From the NCBI RefSeq assembly GCF_003387155.1, contig NZ_QUMT01000001.1, positions 186,001 through 250,000 of the forward strand: a DNA stretch of 64,000 nt. The letters run 5' to 3'. The notes under the pieces were generated by a model, which did not search any database, was not told the DNA's origin, and worked only from the letters and a program-made list of their open reading frames with translations. This DNA is from Roseateles depolymerans (GTDB lineage Bacteria; Pseudomonadota; Gammaproteobacteria; Burkholderiales; Burkholderiaceae_C). Numbering within the stretch: position 1 is the first letter of the stretch; every line of letters starts with the position of its first letter. A program made the translations under genes and the position numbers. Shown here one piece after another: positions 9,352 to 17,846 of this stretch.

Positions 9352-9948
9352 TCAGTGATGGTGATGACCGCCGCCGCGGCGGTCGTCCCAGCCGCCGTGA
9401 CGGTCACCGCGGTCCCAATCCCGACGGTCATCGCCCCGGCGGTCCCAGTCCCGACGGTCGTCCCCTCGGCGGTCCCAGTCGCGCCGCTGCCATTCACGGC
9501 GCTCCCAGTCGCGTCGATCATCCCAGCGGCCTTCCCAGCGGGGGGGCGGGGGTGCGACGACCCGATAGCCGTGCGGCGGTCCCGGCACAAAGCCAGGGCG
9601 GTAAGCCGGACCGTAATACGCAGGGGCATAGGTCCGCGCATACCAGTCTTCCCGCACGAAATACACCGGACGGCCGCAGGCACCGTAGTACCCGCAGTGA
9701 TGGGCCCAGTGGCGGTAATGGTCGGGCGGCACGCGCAGGTAGATCGGAGGGGGCGGGGCATAGACCCGCTGCACCAGCACCGGCTCGGTGTAGATCACCG
9801 ACGGCGGCGGGTAGCCGCCTCCCAGCTGGATCTGCCCGTAAAAGCCGGGTTGGCCCACGCTGATGGAGACGCCCACGTCTCCGGCATGCGCCGCGGGCGC
9901 CGTCAGGGCGGCCAGGGCCAGGGTTGATGCGATCAGCAGGGATTTCAT
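9352..9948 (-). CDS. Exported Gly/Tyr/Pro- and Asp/Arg-rich protein
   Basis: The protein has 198 residues. The signal peptide MKSLLIASTLALAALTAPAAHA is followed by GDVGVSISVGQPGFYGQIQLGG, a start seen in exported hypothetical proteins of Burkholderiales. The middle is rich in Pro and Tyr, with CGYYGACGRP carrying two cysteines. The last 60 residues are an Asp/Arg-rich array built on WDRRGDDRRD, ending in Gly-Gly-His-His-His-His. AAGGAA lies before the ATG. It should be periplasmic or cell-surface. The charged repeats and terminal histidines could bind polyanions or metal, but that is inference. Function unknown. Confidence 0.8.
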   Translation of the reverse strand: MKSLLIASTLALAALTAPAAHAGDVGVSISVGQPGFYGQIQLGGGYPPPSVIYTEPVLVQRVYAPPPPIYLRVPPDHYRHWAHHCGYYGACGRPVYFVREDWYARTYAPAYYGPAYRPGFVPGPPHGYRVVAPPPPRWEGRWDDRRDWERREWQRRDWDRRGDDRRDWDRRGDDRRDWDRGDRHGGWDDRRGGGHHHH

Positions 9949-9971
9949 GATCGGTTCCTTTTGCGAACAGA

Positions 9972-9992
9972 TTTCCCTGCAAGTCAGGGAAA
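9972..9992 (-). promoter_or_regulatory. 5' leader hairpin of the Asp/Arg-rich protein gene
   Basis: A perfect 8-bp stem, TTTCCCTG / CAGGGAAA with a 5-nt loop, sits 24-44 bp upstream of the ATG at 9948, just ahead of the ribosome site. It could influence translation or mRNA stability. There is no T tract, so it is not an obvious terminator. Confidence 0.35.
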
Positions 9993-10107
9993 GCCTGGGT
10001 GTCTAACGCGCGGTCACCGTCCGTGGTGGACGGGGACGCGGTAAGCAGGTGTTGCCAACATTTCTAGAATCTGCGCTCCCCCGACAACTGGGGGGTGGAG
10101 AGCGAAC

Positions 10108-12819
10108 TTGAAGCATTGGATCCTGAGCACCGTGGCGCTGGCGACCCTGGCGTCCGGGCTGGCCCTGGGGGACGGCACCGTGGCCCATGCGGCCGCGCCG
10201 GCCCCGGCGGCCGTGGCAGCGACAACCCCCTCAACCCTCACCCTGGAACAGCTGTTCCGTGCCGAGTCCTATCGAGGCGAAGCGGCCAAGGAGGCCCGGT
10301 TCAGCGCCGATGGGCGATATCTGGCGTATTTGTGGAATCCGTTCGGGGAGCCCGGCAGCGACCTGTATGTGCACGACACGCAGACCGGCAAGACGGTGCG
10401 CGTCACCTCGCCGACGCTGATGGCGATGGTCGAAACGCCGGAAAACCTGGACCGTTTCGCCCGCAAGCTGCAGCAAAAGCGCGATGAGCAGGCTGAGCGG
10501 CAAGCCCGGGAAGAGGCGCAGGCCGCCTATCTGCGCGGCGAAAAGGTCGACCTGGACCAGTGGGAGCGCAAGGCCCTGGAAGCGCTGAAGGTGGAGCTCA
10601 CCCAGCGCAAGGCCCGGGAAGACGCCCGCAAGGCGGCGGAAAAGGCCGCCTGGGGCGATGCTGCGGCGTCGTCCGCGAGTTCGGCCTCGTCCGCTGCTTC
10701 GGCGACCAGCGCTTCCACAGCAGCGTCCGGCGCTGCCAGTGCGGACGCCCGCAAGTCCGGCAAGGACCCCAAGGACATGGAGCTCTGGGAGCTGCGGGAC
10801 GAGCTGAAAAAGCAGCAGGCCCGCGACAAGCTCAAGCCGGAAGACCTCTATCCGGGCGTGACGCAATTCGTCTGGGCCAGCAAGGCCGACGAGCTGACCT
10901 TCAGCTACCGCGGCCAATTGCTGCGCTGGAAGGTGGGGGCCGATCGGGCGCAGCCGCTGCTGTCCATCGACCGCATGCTCAAGCCGGTGGCCTACACCCC
11001 CGACGACCGCGCCGTGATCGTGCAGGACGACAAGCGCGTGCTGCGGGTGCAACTGGCCAGCAGCGGGGTGGAAGTCATCAACCGCGAGCTGTTCAACCCG
11101 GACGATGAAGACCGCAAGTTCAAGATCGCGCAGACGACCCTGAGCGAGAACGGCCGCTGGATGGCTTTGCTGGCCGAGGCGCCGCTGACGACGCCGGAAG
11201 GCAAGCCTGCGCCCAAGCCCGGCCGTCAGGTCGAGATCATGAACTACAGCGAGCGCTTTGCCACCGCCAAGAAGGTGGACCGCGAAGTCTCGGACGACAA
11301 GCGTGGCCTGCCTGCCATCGCCCTGTTCATCCGCCCCGTTCCGGCTGCCGGCGACACCCCCACCCGCCAGCCGGAGCCGGTGTTCACCCACCCGGGCGGC
11401 GACGTGTGGTTCGAAATGTCCCCGGTGGTGTGGGCCCGCGACGGCAGTCGTTATGCCTTCGCCACCTTCGAGCGTGAGAAGGGCCTGTACCGCGTCTACC
11501 TGGGCGAGCCGTCGGGCAAGCCGGTGGTGGTGGTCGAGCGTCGTGCCCCCATCCACCATGAGCTGGTCAATGTGATGACCCCGCAGTTCACCCCGGACAG
11601 CCGTGACCTGGTGGTGATGCTGGCCGACAAGGGCTGGCGCCAGCCCTATGCGATGCGGCTGCAAGGCGGCGACCGTGCCGTCCGTCCGCTGGTGCAGGGG
11701 GACTTCGAGGCTTATCAGGTGCTGGGCTTCACGCCGGACAGCCGCACGATGTTCGTGGTGGCCAACAAGGACGACTACGCCGCCATGAACCTGTGGCGGG
11801 TGGACTTGAAGGACGGTGCCATGACCGCCCTGGGCCGCGCGCCGGAGTACCACCGCAATGCGACCGTCTCCCGCAATGGCCAGTGGCTGGCGGCGGTGGC
11901 CGGTGACTGGGCGCACCTGCCCGAGCTCAAGCTCATCAAGAGTCAGGCCACCACCCAGCCGGCCGAGCCGGGCCGTGTGCTGACCAGCAGCCACGATCCG
12001 GCCTGGGCAAAGGTTAGCGTGGCACAGCCGGAGCGCTTCAGCTATGCCAACCGCCACGGCGACCAGATCCAGGGCTATGTCTTCAAGCCCCGCGGCTGGC
12101 AGGCCGGTGACCGGCGCCCCGGCATCGTTTATGTCTACGGCGGTCCGCTGAATGACCGCCACCTGGTGGAGACCGACAGCTTCCAGAACACCGGCTATCT
12201 CTTTGCCATGTACATGGCCGTGAAGTACGGCTACGTGACGGTGACGGTGGACCCGCGTGGTCACTCCAACTACGGAGAGCGTTTTGCGGATGCCAACTGG
12301 CAGCAGCCGGGTCAGCCGCAGGCGGAAGACCTGGAGGACCTGGTGGGCTACATGAAGGCGAACTTCGGTGTGGACGGCAACCGGCTGGGCCTGAACGGCT
12401 GGAGCTTTGGCGGCTTCCAGACCCAGTACACGCTCTACACCAAGCCGGATCTGTTCGCCGCGGGCATCGCGGGCGCGGGCCCGACGGAATGGGAGAACTA
12501 CAACTCCTGGTACAGCGGCCGCACCATCGGCCCGGTGGACCGGACCAAGCCCGTGCTGCGCAAGTACTCGCTGCTGCCGCTGGCCCGCCAGCTGAAGAAG
12601 CCGCTGCTGCTGGTGCATGGCATGCAGGACCCCAACGTGCTGTATCAGGACACGGTGAATGTCTACCGGGCGCTGCTGGAGTCGGGCAAGGACGGGCTGG
12701 TCGAGCTGTACCTGGATCCGGATGGCGTGCATGCACTGGGCGGCGCGGTGAAGCCGGTCGGGCAGCATCGCAAGTATGAAGCCTTCTGGCTTCAGCATCT
12801 GGGCACCGCCGCTCGCTGA
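10108..12819 (+). CDS. Exported S9-family (prolyl oligopeptidase/DPP-IV-like) serine peptidase
   Basis: The protein has 903 residues. I choose the TTG at 10108: GGTGGAG lies 8 bp upstream and translation gives a clean signal peptide (KHWILSTVALATLASGLALG). An N-terminal beta-propeller (DPPIV/WD40-like blades such as ARFSADGRYLAYLWNP) precedes a C-terminal alpha/beta-hydrolase. The catalytic triad is visible: Ser766 in GWSFGG, Asp841 in GMQDPNV, His875 in GVHALGG. Such enzymes release dipeptides or cleave after Pro/Ala in the periplasm. It is oversized because residues of roughly 115-250 insert a charged coiled coil plus an Ala/Ser run (ASSASSASSAASATSAS) between the first blades. A candidate -10 TAGAAT lies at 10065. 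It is transcribed alone and ends at a UUCG-loop hairpin. Confidence 0.92.
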   Translation: MKHWILSTVALATLASGLALGDGTVAHAAAPAPAAVAATTPSTLTLEQLFRAESYRGEAAKEARFSADGRYLAYLWNPFGEPGSDLYVHDTQTGKTVRVTSPTLMAMVETPENLDRFARKLQQKRDEQAERQAREEAQAAYLRGEKVDLDQWERKALEALKVELTQRKAREDARKAAEKAAWGDAAASSASSASSAASATSASTAASGAASADARKSGKDPKDMELWELRDELKKQQARDKLKPEDLYPGVTQFVWASKADELTFSYRGQLLRWKVGADRAQPLLSIDRMLKPVAYTPDDRAVIVQDDKRVLRVQLASSGVEVINRELFNPDDEDRKFKIAQTTLSENGRWMALLAEAPLTTPEGKPAPKPGRQVEIMNYSERFATAKKVDREVSDDKRGLPAIALFIRPVPAAGDTPTRQPEPVFTHPGGDVWFEMSPVVWARDGSRYAFATFEREKGLYRVYLGEPSGKPVVVVERRAPIHHELVNVMTPQFTPDSRDLVVMLADKGWRQPYAMRLQGGDRAVRPLVQGDFEAYQVLGFTPDSRTMFVVANKDDYAAMNLWRVDLKDGAMTALGRAPEYHRNATVSRNGQWLAAVAGDWAHLPELKLIKSQATTQPAEPGRVLTSSHDPAWAKVSVAQPERFSYANRHGDQIQGYVFKPRGWQAGDRRPGIVYVYGGPLNDRHLVETDSFQNTGYLFAMYMAVKYGYVTVTVDPRGHSNYGERFADANWQQPGQPQAEDLEDLVGYMKANFGVDGNRLGLNGWSFGGFQTQYTLYTKPDLFAAGIAGAGPTEWENYNSWYSGRTIGPVDRTKPVLRKYSLLPLARQLKKPLLLVHGMQDPNVLYQDTVNVYRALLESGKDGLVELYLDPDGVHALGGAVKPVGQHRKYEAFWLQHLGTAAR

Positions 12820-12842
12820 GCGCTGCGGCGTCACAGCGCCCC

Positions 12843-12870
12843 GGCTATCGGACGTTCGCGTCCGATGGCC
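12843..12870 (+). terminator. UUCG-loop hairpin after the S9 peptidase
   Basis: ATCGGACG-TTCG-CGTCCGAT forms a perfect 8-bp stem with a UUCG tetraloop; flanking GGCT/GGCC extends it to about 12 bp with one G-T pair. It starts 24 bp past the peptidase stop. No T tract follows, so it may act as an mRNA 3'-end stabiliser as much as a terminator. Confidence 0.5.
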
Positions 12871-13044
12871 ACTCAGATTCGCTGAGCCTCTCCCGGGTTC
12901 ACGTCACAAGGCCCACTGCCTTCCGCCAGTCAAGATGAATGGTGTGAAAGGGGTGGGCCTTGGCTTTGATTTTCTTCAATGAAATGCGTCGGCGGTGCGG
13001 GAATCATGAGCCATCCCTTTGATGGACAGACCCGGAGCTTCCCC

Positions 13045-13626
13045 ATGACGCACCCTACCTGCATTCCTTTCCCTCAGTCCTGCGCTCAGCCCCGTGCACA
13101 AATCCCTGCACAAGCGGCTGCACAAGCGGCTGCACAGGCGGCTGCACAGGCGGCTGCCCAGCCCCCCGTCATTGCCTTGCTGGACCTGCGACCCCTGTCG
13201 GACCTCTCCGACGCGGACCTGGACGGATTTCTGTACCGCTCCCGCATGTGCCCCACCCGCAGCCGTTTCATGCCCGGCAATGCGGAATGGCTCGCGCCGC
13301 GACGCGACATCACCGTCCGCGTGGCGCTCGAGACCGTGCGGGAACGCATGCAGCAAGCGGCCGCCTGCGCCGAGCTGGTGGCCCGGCTGGAGCGGGACTA
13401 CATCGACGAAGACACGCACTCGGACGACGATGAAGCCCTGATCGTCGCCGCGGCCGTGCGCGACAACCTGCGGGAGGCGCTCGGCATGCTGGGCGTGGTG
13501 GAGGTGGGCTTGCAGCGGATCGCGCAGGGCGGGCGGTATGCGATGTCCGCCGACGCCCACGCCGAGCCCGCCCCGCGGGCGGAAGAGCCGCTGGGGCACT
13601 ATCGGGTGCTGGCGCTGGCCGCCTGA
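13045..13626 (+). CDS. Hypothetical cytoplasmic protein with AQAA repeats
   Basis: The protein has 193 residues from ATG 13045, chosen because GGAG lies 7 bp upstream; the frame is open further upstream from 12979. An N-terminal Gln/Ala/Pro tract contains four AQAA units. A compact domain follows with DLDGFLYRSRMCPTRSRF, a helical region (VALETVRERMQQAAACAELVARLERDY) and an acidic DTHSDDDEALIVAA stretch. I do not recognise the family. There is no signal peptide or membrane segment. It is convergent with the UPF0149 gene, and two small hairpins lie between them. Confidence 0.65.
   Translation: MTHPTCIPFPQSCAQPRAQIPAQAAAQAAAQAAAQAAAQPPVIALLDLRPLSDLSDADLDGFLYRSRMCPTRSRFMPGNAEWLAPRRDITVRVALETVRERMQQAAACAELVARLERDYIDEDTHSDDDEALIVAAAVRDNLREALGMLGVVEVGLQRIAQGGRYAMSADAHAEPAPRAEEPLGHYRVLALAA
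13106..13153 (+). repeat. Four tandem 12-bp units inside a coding region
   Basis: CTGCACAAGCGG repeats at 13106 and 13118, and CTGCACAGGCGG at 13130 and 13142. In frame the units encode four consecutive AQAA blocks. Copy number could change by slippage without breaking the frame. Confidence 0.9.
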
Positions 13627-13630
13627 GGCC

Positions 13631-13675
13631 AGGCGGCGGTTAGTCCGCCTGATGCTGGGCGGCGTTTAATCCGCC
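13631..13675. repeat. Two near-identical hairpins between convergent genes
   Basis: GGCGG-CGGTTAGT-CCGCC (from 13632) and GGCGG-CGTTTAAT-CCGCC (from 13658) are the same hairpin with two base changes, about 26 bp apart. The second overlaps the stop codon of the UPF0149 gene. They probably terminate the converging transcripts. Confidence 0.5.
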
Positions 13676-14277
13676 GCTTGCCGCAGCGTCCACATCGTCA
13701 GCACGCCTTCCGGCACTTCGCGGCTCAGCGCATCGCGCCAGTGCAGGTCGGTCAGCTTCTCGGCGTCTTCGGCGGACAGCTGCTCCTCGTCACCACCGAG
13801 CAGGGCGATGGGGGCCAGCGCCGCCGCAGTCTTGGTGTGCTCGAACAGCGGGGCCCAGGCCTCGCTGTCCTGGTCCACCCCGATCATGAAGCCGGTGCAC
13901 CAGTCCTCGGCATCCACCAGCTGCTGTTCGCCGTCTTCCGCAATGCTGAAGATCGGCTCCCACTCGTCCTGCTTCGAGGTCCATTGCACCGACAGGCTGT
14001 GCACATGGCGCAGCAGCAGCAGGGCCACCCGCTTGCGCTGCTTGCCGCTGGCAAACGGGTCGCCGCCGCCCCACACGGGCGCCATCCAGTCGGCGCCGGC
14101 CTTGTCGCTCAGCGAGACCGGGCTCAGCAGCAGGGCGCTCAGGTAGCCGTCGATGGCCTCGATGTTCATCGCGGCATCGGTGGGCAGTTCGGACAGCCAG
14201 TCGTCCAGGTCCTGGAGCTCGTCGTCAGTCAGGGGCAGATAGTCCGCCTTCTCGGGTTGGTACTGCGGCAGTTCCAT
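13666..14277 (-). CDS. UPF0149 (YgfB/YecA) family protein
   Basis: The protein has 203 residues, the usual size. It shows the family pattern: LTDDELQDLDDWLSELP near the start, MNIEAIDGYLSALLLSPVSL, PVWGGGDP and the hallmark EDWCTGFMIGV. YgfB-type proteins are small helical cytoplasmic proteins; no enzymatic role is established for this branch. A SEC-C metal-binding tail, present in some YecA proteins, is absent here. The adjacent minus-strand gene for a 75-residue protein lies 71 bp upstream and may be co-transcribed. Confidence 0.88.
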   Translation of the reverse strand: MELPQYQPEKADYLPLTDDELQDLDDWLSELPTDAAMNIEAIDGYLSALLLSPVSLSDKAGADWMAPVWGGGDPFASGKQRKRVALLLLRHVHSLSVQWTSKQDEWEPIFSIAEDGEQQLVDAEDWCTGFMIGVDQDSEAWAPLFEHTKTAAALAPIALLGGDEEQLSAEDAEKLTDLHWRDALSREVPEGVLTMWTLRQAAD

Positions 14278-14348
14278 GGTGATTCGGTACTTTCAGAAAT
14301 CAGGGGCGAGTCCGTGGGACCCGTCAAAAGTGGGTGCAGCCCGAGCGC

Positions 14349-14576
14349 TCAGCGCTGGCTGCGGGCCTTGCGGCCATCGAATTCGGCGAGCTGGGTCTTG
14401 AGCAGGGCCATCAGCACCCGCGCATTGGCTTCGCTCATGGTGACCAGGCTGGAGGGCTCGATGCCTTCCACCGGCTGCCTTGCGCTGATGAGCGCGTCCA
14501 CCTTGAAGCTGACCGTGCCGTGGCTGGAATTGGAGGCGGCCTTGAACTTCTGGATTTCGATCTGATGCGTCTTCAT
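14349..14576 (-). CDS. Small conserved-looking cytoplasmic protein, unknown function
   Basis: This 75-residue protein starts MKTHQIEIQKFKAASNSS and has GGAG 11 bp before the ATG. It alternates short strands with one helix (SEANARVLMALLKTQLAEFD) and has a basic tail (GRKARSQR). No membrane segment, cysteine or known motif is visible. The good ribosome site and protein-like composition make it a likely gene. Function unknown. Confidence 0.65.
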   Translation of the reverse strand: MKTHQIEIQKFKAASNSSHGTVSFKVDALISARQPVEGIEPSSLVTMSEANARVLMALLKTQLAEFDGRKARSQR

Positions 14577-14632
14577 GCCGTGATTCTCCGCGATGCCGGT
14601 GCCAGCTGCTGCACGTTACCAGCCCCGGCGCT

Positions 14633-15541
14633 TCAGCGTTTGCGCAACTTCTGGATGAGCGAGACGACCGCCAGCACCGCCGCTCCGACCACCACGCCCA
14701 CCAGCACATCACCCACCAGCTGCAGCGTGGACGCCACCACTCCGGTCGCCCCCAGGCTGTTCACCACCTGCTCGATGCCATGGTGCAACGTGGCCGAGCC
14801 ATGGGTCAGGATGCCGCCGCCCACCAGGAACATCGCCGCCGTGCCCAGCACCGAGAGCGTTTTCATCAGCCAGGGCGCCAGTGCCAGCAGGGCGCCGCCC
14901 AGGCTCTGCTGCCATGCCGCGGCCTGACGCTTGAGCCACAGACCCGCGTCATCCAGCTTCACGATGCCGGCCACCAGGCCGTAGACCCCCACCGTCATCA
15001 GCAGTGCGACGATGGACAGCACCAGCACGCGCGAGAGGAAGGGCTCGTTGGCCACCGTATTGAGCGTGATGGCGATGATCTCCGCCGACAGAATGAAGTC
15101 GGTGCGGATGGCGCCCTTGATCTTGCTTTTCTCAAGGGAGGCGATGTCGGCGCCGGGGGTCTTGAGCGCCTCCAGCAGGGCCTTTTCTTCAGCATCCTCC
15201 GCATCGCTGTGCAGCCACTTGTGAGCCAGCTTTTCCACGCCCTCGAAGCAGAGGTACGCGCCGCCGACCATCAGCAGCGGCGTGACCGCCCAGGGCGCCC
15301 AGGCGCTGATGGCCAGTGCCGCCGGCACCAGGATGGCCTTGTTGAGCAGCGAGCCCTTGAACACGCCCCAGACCACCGGCAGTTCCCGGTCGGCGCTGAC
15401 GCCGCTGACCTGCTGTGCATTCAGCGCCAGGTCATCCCCCAGCACGCCGGAGGTTTTCTTGGCGGCCATTTTGGAAAGCAGGGCCACATCGTCGAGCACC
15501 GTGGTGATGTCATCGATCAGGGCAAGAAGGCTGGAGGCCAT
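14633..15541 (-). CDS. DUF808 (YedI-type) inner-membrane protein
   Basis: The protein has 302 residues from ATG 15541; the frame is open further, but [26 protein letters not shown] is the family's conserved N-terminus. About six hydrophobic segments follow, including [33 protein letters not shown] and [15 protein letters not shown]. It resembles YedI of E. coli, an inner-membrane protein of unknown function. A periplasmic thioredoxin-like protein is encoded divergently 133 bp away; no functional link is evident. Confidence 0.88.
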   Translation of the reverse strand: MASSLLALIDDITTVLDDVALLSKMAAKKTSGVLGDDLALNAQQVSGVSADRELPVVWGVFKGSLLNKAILVPAALAISAWAPWAVTPLLMVGGAYLCFEGVEKLAHKWLHSDAEDAEEKALLEALKTPGADIASLEKSKIKGAIRTDFILSAEIIAITLNTVANEPFLSRVLVLSIVALLMTVGVYGLVAGIVKLDDAGLWLKRQAAAWQQSLGGALLALAPWLMKTLSVLGTAAMFLVGGGILTHGSATLHHGIEQVVNSLGATGVVASTLQLVGDVLVGVVVGAAVLAVVSLIQKLRKR

Positions 15542-15674
15542 GGTGTGATGGGCGGCGATGGGCCGCTGATGAAGGGAAGTGGTCGAAGCTGCGTTTGTAC
15601 CGCATGCGCCCATCGGTATTTCCGATATGGGCCCTCGATGCGCAAGCGCTTGCTCCTGATGGCACACTGACGCG

Positions 15675-16154
15675 ATGAAACGACGAACCACGACCTTCCT
15701 GATGGCCGCGGTGTGGGCCCTGGTGGCCCTGCCGGCCGTGCACGCGGCGGAGACCCCGAACGAGGGCCCCTATAACGAGCAGGCGGACGCGCGGGTCGAC
15801 ATCAATGAGGCCATTGCCAAGGCGGCCGCCGATCGCAAGCAGGTGCTGGTGATCTATGGCGCCAACTGGTGCAAGGACTGCCTGGCGCTGAACCGGGGCA
15901 TGGGCCATGGGTCGCTCTCGCATGAGGTGAACAAGCGCTTTGTCGTCGTGAAGGTCAATGTCGGTCGATTCGATCGCAACGTCGACGTGGCCAACCAGAT
16001 GGGCGTGACCCTCAAGAAGGGCATCCCGACGGTGGCCGTGCTGAGCCCGGAGGGTCAGGTCTTGGGCGCCACCCTGGGCGGCGAGCTCGCCGACGCCCGC
16101 AACATGGGCGAAGACGCCGTGATGCAGGTGCTGGCCAAGCTAGGCAAGAGCTGA
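15675..16154 (+). CDS. Periplasmic thioredoxin-fold protein
   Basis: The protein has 159 residues. The signal peptide [24 protein letters not shown] is followed by a thioredoxin fold with redox motif WCKDC (65-69) in [18 protein letters not shown] and the cis-proline loop [13 protein letters not shown]. This resembles DUF953/thioredoxin_7-like exported proteins rather than DsbA (CPHC) or TlpA. It probably reduces or isomerises periplasmic disulfides, but no dedicated partner is adjacent. The window also holds two other exported thioredoxin proteins (42039 and 50893). Confidence 0.88.
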   Translation: MKRRTTTFLMAAVWALVALPAVHAAETPNEGPYNEQADARVDINEAIAKAAADRKQVLVIYGANWCKDCLALNRGMGHGSLSHEVNKRFVVVKVNVGRFDRNVDVANQMGVTLKKGIPTVAVLSPEGQVLGATLGGELADARNMGEDAVMQVLAKLGKS

Positions 16155-16279
16155 TCCCGGGCCGGGGCGATCCACAGCTTAGGCGATCGATCCGGGGACC
16201 AATCAGGCAGGCGTCCGTGTCGCTGAGATCAGCGGTCGGGCGCCTTGTTTTTTGGGGAGCCGTCGCCTAGCTTGTTGCC

Positions 16280-17131
16280 ATGGCTAGGCCCCTTCGCATC
16301 GAATTTCCAGGCGCTGTCTACCACGTGGCGACACGGGGGGAGCAGCCCGTGTTCGCTGACGACGAAGACCGGCGCCTGATGCTCGAGTTGGTGGACCAGG
16401 CCGCGAAGCGCTTTGATGCCCAGGTGCTGGCCTACGGGCTGGGCAGCCTGCACTACGAGCTGCTGATCTTCACCCGCCAGGCCAATTTGTCGCGGCTGAT
16501 GCGGCATCTCAATGGTGTCTACACCCAGGCCTTCAACCGACGGCATGCGCGCACGGGTCACGTCTTTCAGGGGCGCTTCAAGGCCGTGTTGGTGGACCGG
16601 GACCATCTGCTGCTGGATGCCTGCCGGTATGTGGAACTGGTGGGGGTGCGCGATGCGCTGGTCGATGATCCGGCGCGGTGGCCCTGGAGCAGCTTCCCGG
16701 CGCATTCCGGCATGGCGGACTCACCGCCGTGGCTGGAAGTGGAGGGCTTGTGGAGTCATGTGCTCGGACGACGGCCCCAGACGGCGTCCGACCGCCGCCG
16801 GGCCGCCCAGCGTTATTACGGCCTGGTGGAATCCGATCCGCAACTGGACATCTGGAGCCAGCTGCGCCACCAGATCTTCCTGGGCGATGCTGCCTTCGTG
16901 CAGCGGACGGTCCACCTCAGTGAACGGGCGCCTCGTGCGCCCCGGCCCCGCGCCTTGCGGGAATGGCTGAGAAACAGCAGCTCGCGGGAAGAAGCGCTGT
17001 ACCGGGCTCACACCGAAGGCGGGCAGTCGATGACCGCGCTGGCGAGGGAACTGGGCTTGTCGGTGTCCCGGGTGAGCCGGCTGATCGCCGGCCACGAGCG
17101 CGGGCATCGGTCAGTGAGTCAAAGCCACTGA
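16280..17131 (+). CDS. RAYT/Y1-type (IS200-like) transposase homologue with altered HUH motif
   Basis: The protein has 283 residues. It starts MARPLRIEFPGAVYHVATRG, the signature of REP-associated tyrosine transposases, and continues with GHVFQGRFKAVLVDRDHLLLDACRYVEL, which holds the expected catalytic Tyr. The metal-binding HUH motif, normally H-x-H, reads H58-Y59-E60 (LGSLHYELLIF), so the second histidine is glutamate. A C-terminal helix-turn-helix (TALARELGLSVSRVSRLIAG) resembles the DnaA/HTH extension of this subfamily. RAYTs are usually single-copy domesticated enzymes acting on REP hairpins; I see no flanking REP pair. It may be catalytically altered. Confidence 0.85.
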   Translation: MARPLRIEFPGAVYHVATRGEQPVFADDEDRRLMLELVDQAAKRFDAQVLAYGLGSLHYELLIFTRQANLSRLMRHLNGVYTQAFNRRHARTGHVFQGRFKAVLVDRDHLLLDACRYVELVGVRDALVDDPARWPWSSFPAHSGMADSPPWLEVEGLWSHVLGRRPQTASDRRRAAQRYYGLVESDPQLDIWSQLRHQIFLGDAAFVQRTVHLSERAPRAPRPRALREWLRNSSSREEALYRAHTEGGQSMTALARELGLSVSRVSRLIAGHERGHRSVSQSH

Positions 17132-17175
17132 GAGGCAGGCGCCGCCACGACCCGTGTGGCGCGTTTGCGCGTCGC

Positions 17176-17673
17176 TCAGTGCAGCGCGTGCGCCGGTGCT
17201 GCCGGGCAGGTGGCAACGACCGGGTTCATTTCCGCCGCCTCGTTCCAGGCTGCGGTGGTCATCTCGCGGGCCGCAGCCAGCTGGTGGCAGAGTTCCGCCA
17301 CGCCCAGGCCATCGGCTTCGCCTTCCGGCATCGGCAGGGCGCTGACTTCCGCCGGCAGGTCCGCCAGGGCGCCCAGCAATTGGAACAGCAGGTCCAGGTC
17401 AGGGCCTGACTGGCCGTCCTGGGTGGGCGTCTGTTGTCGGGCCAGACCCAGGCTGCGGCACAGATAGAAGCAGGCCTGCGCGGCGTCGTCGCACATCGCG
17501 TGCGACAGGGCCAGGCGCTCCAGCGCTTCGCTGCGCGCAGCCTGGTCCTCGGGCGTGTCCGCCTCCGACGCCAGAGACTTCATCAGCCCGTCCAATGCAG
17601 CCGTTTCCGGCAGGGCGACATCGTCATCCCGCAGGGGCAGCAGCTCGGTCGTGTCAGCAGTACGGATCGCCAT
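17176..17673 (-). CDS. Hypothetical alpha-helical protein
   Basis: The protein has 165 residues from ATG 17673; an upstream extension to 17781 has Pro/Arg-rich, non-protein-like composition. It is acidic and helical, with DEALERLALSHAMCDDAAQACFYL-like TPR-style spacing and four cysteines. No signal peptide or known domain is seen. It sits between the convergent RAYT gene and glmU. Function unknown. Confidence 0.6.
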   Translation of the reverse strand: MAIRTADTTELLPLRDDDVALPETAALDGLMKSLASEADTPEDQAARSEALERLALSHAMCDDAAQACFYLCRSLGLARQQTPTQDGQSGPDLDLLFQLLGALADLPAEVSALPMPEGEADGLGVAELCHQLAAAREMTTAAWNEAAEMNPVVATCPAAPAHALH

Positions 17674-17846
17674 GGAACACCCAGGTGGATCTACAACAGG
17701 GCCAATGCTAGGCAAGCCTGGCCCCGGTCGCCTCCCGTGGTCCGGGGGGCAGGCCGCATTGCGACGGGGGATCTGATGCACATGTCACGGTCAACATGCC
17801 ACAGACCGCCCGAACGCAAAGCCAGCTTAAAGGGATTCTGAACCCC

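Noticed and set aside
10231..12834. Long antisense frame over the S9 peptidase
   Set aside because: Same GC effect; no domain, and the sense strand carries a complete catalytic triad.
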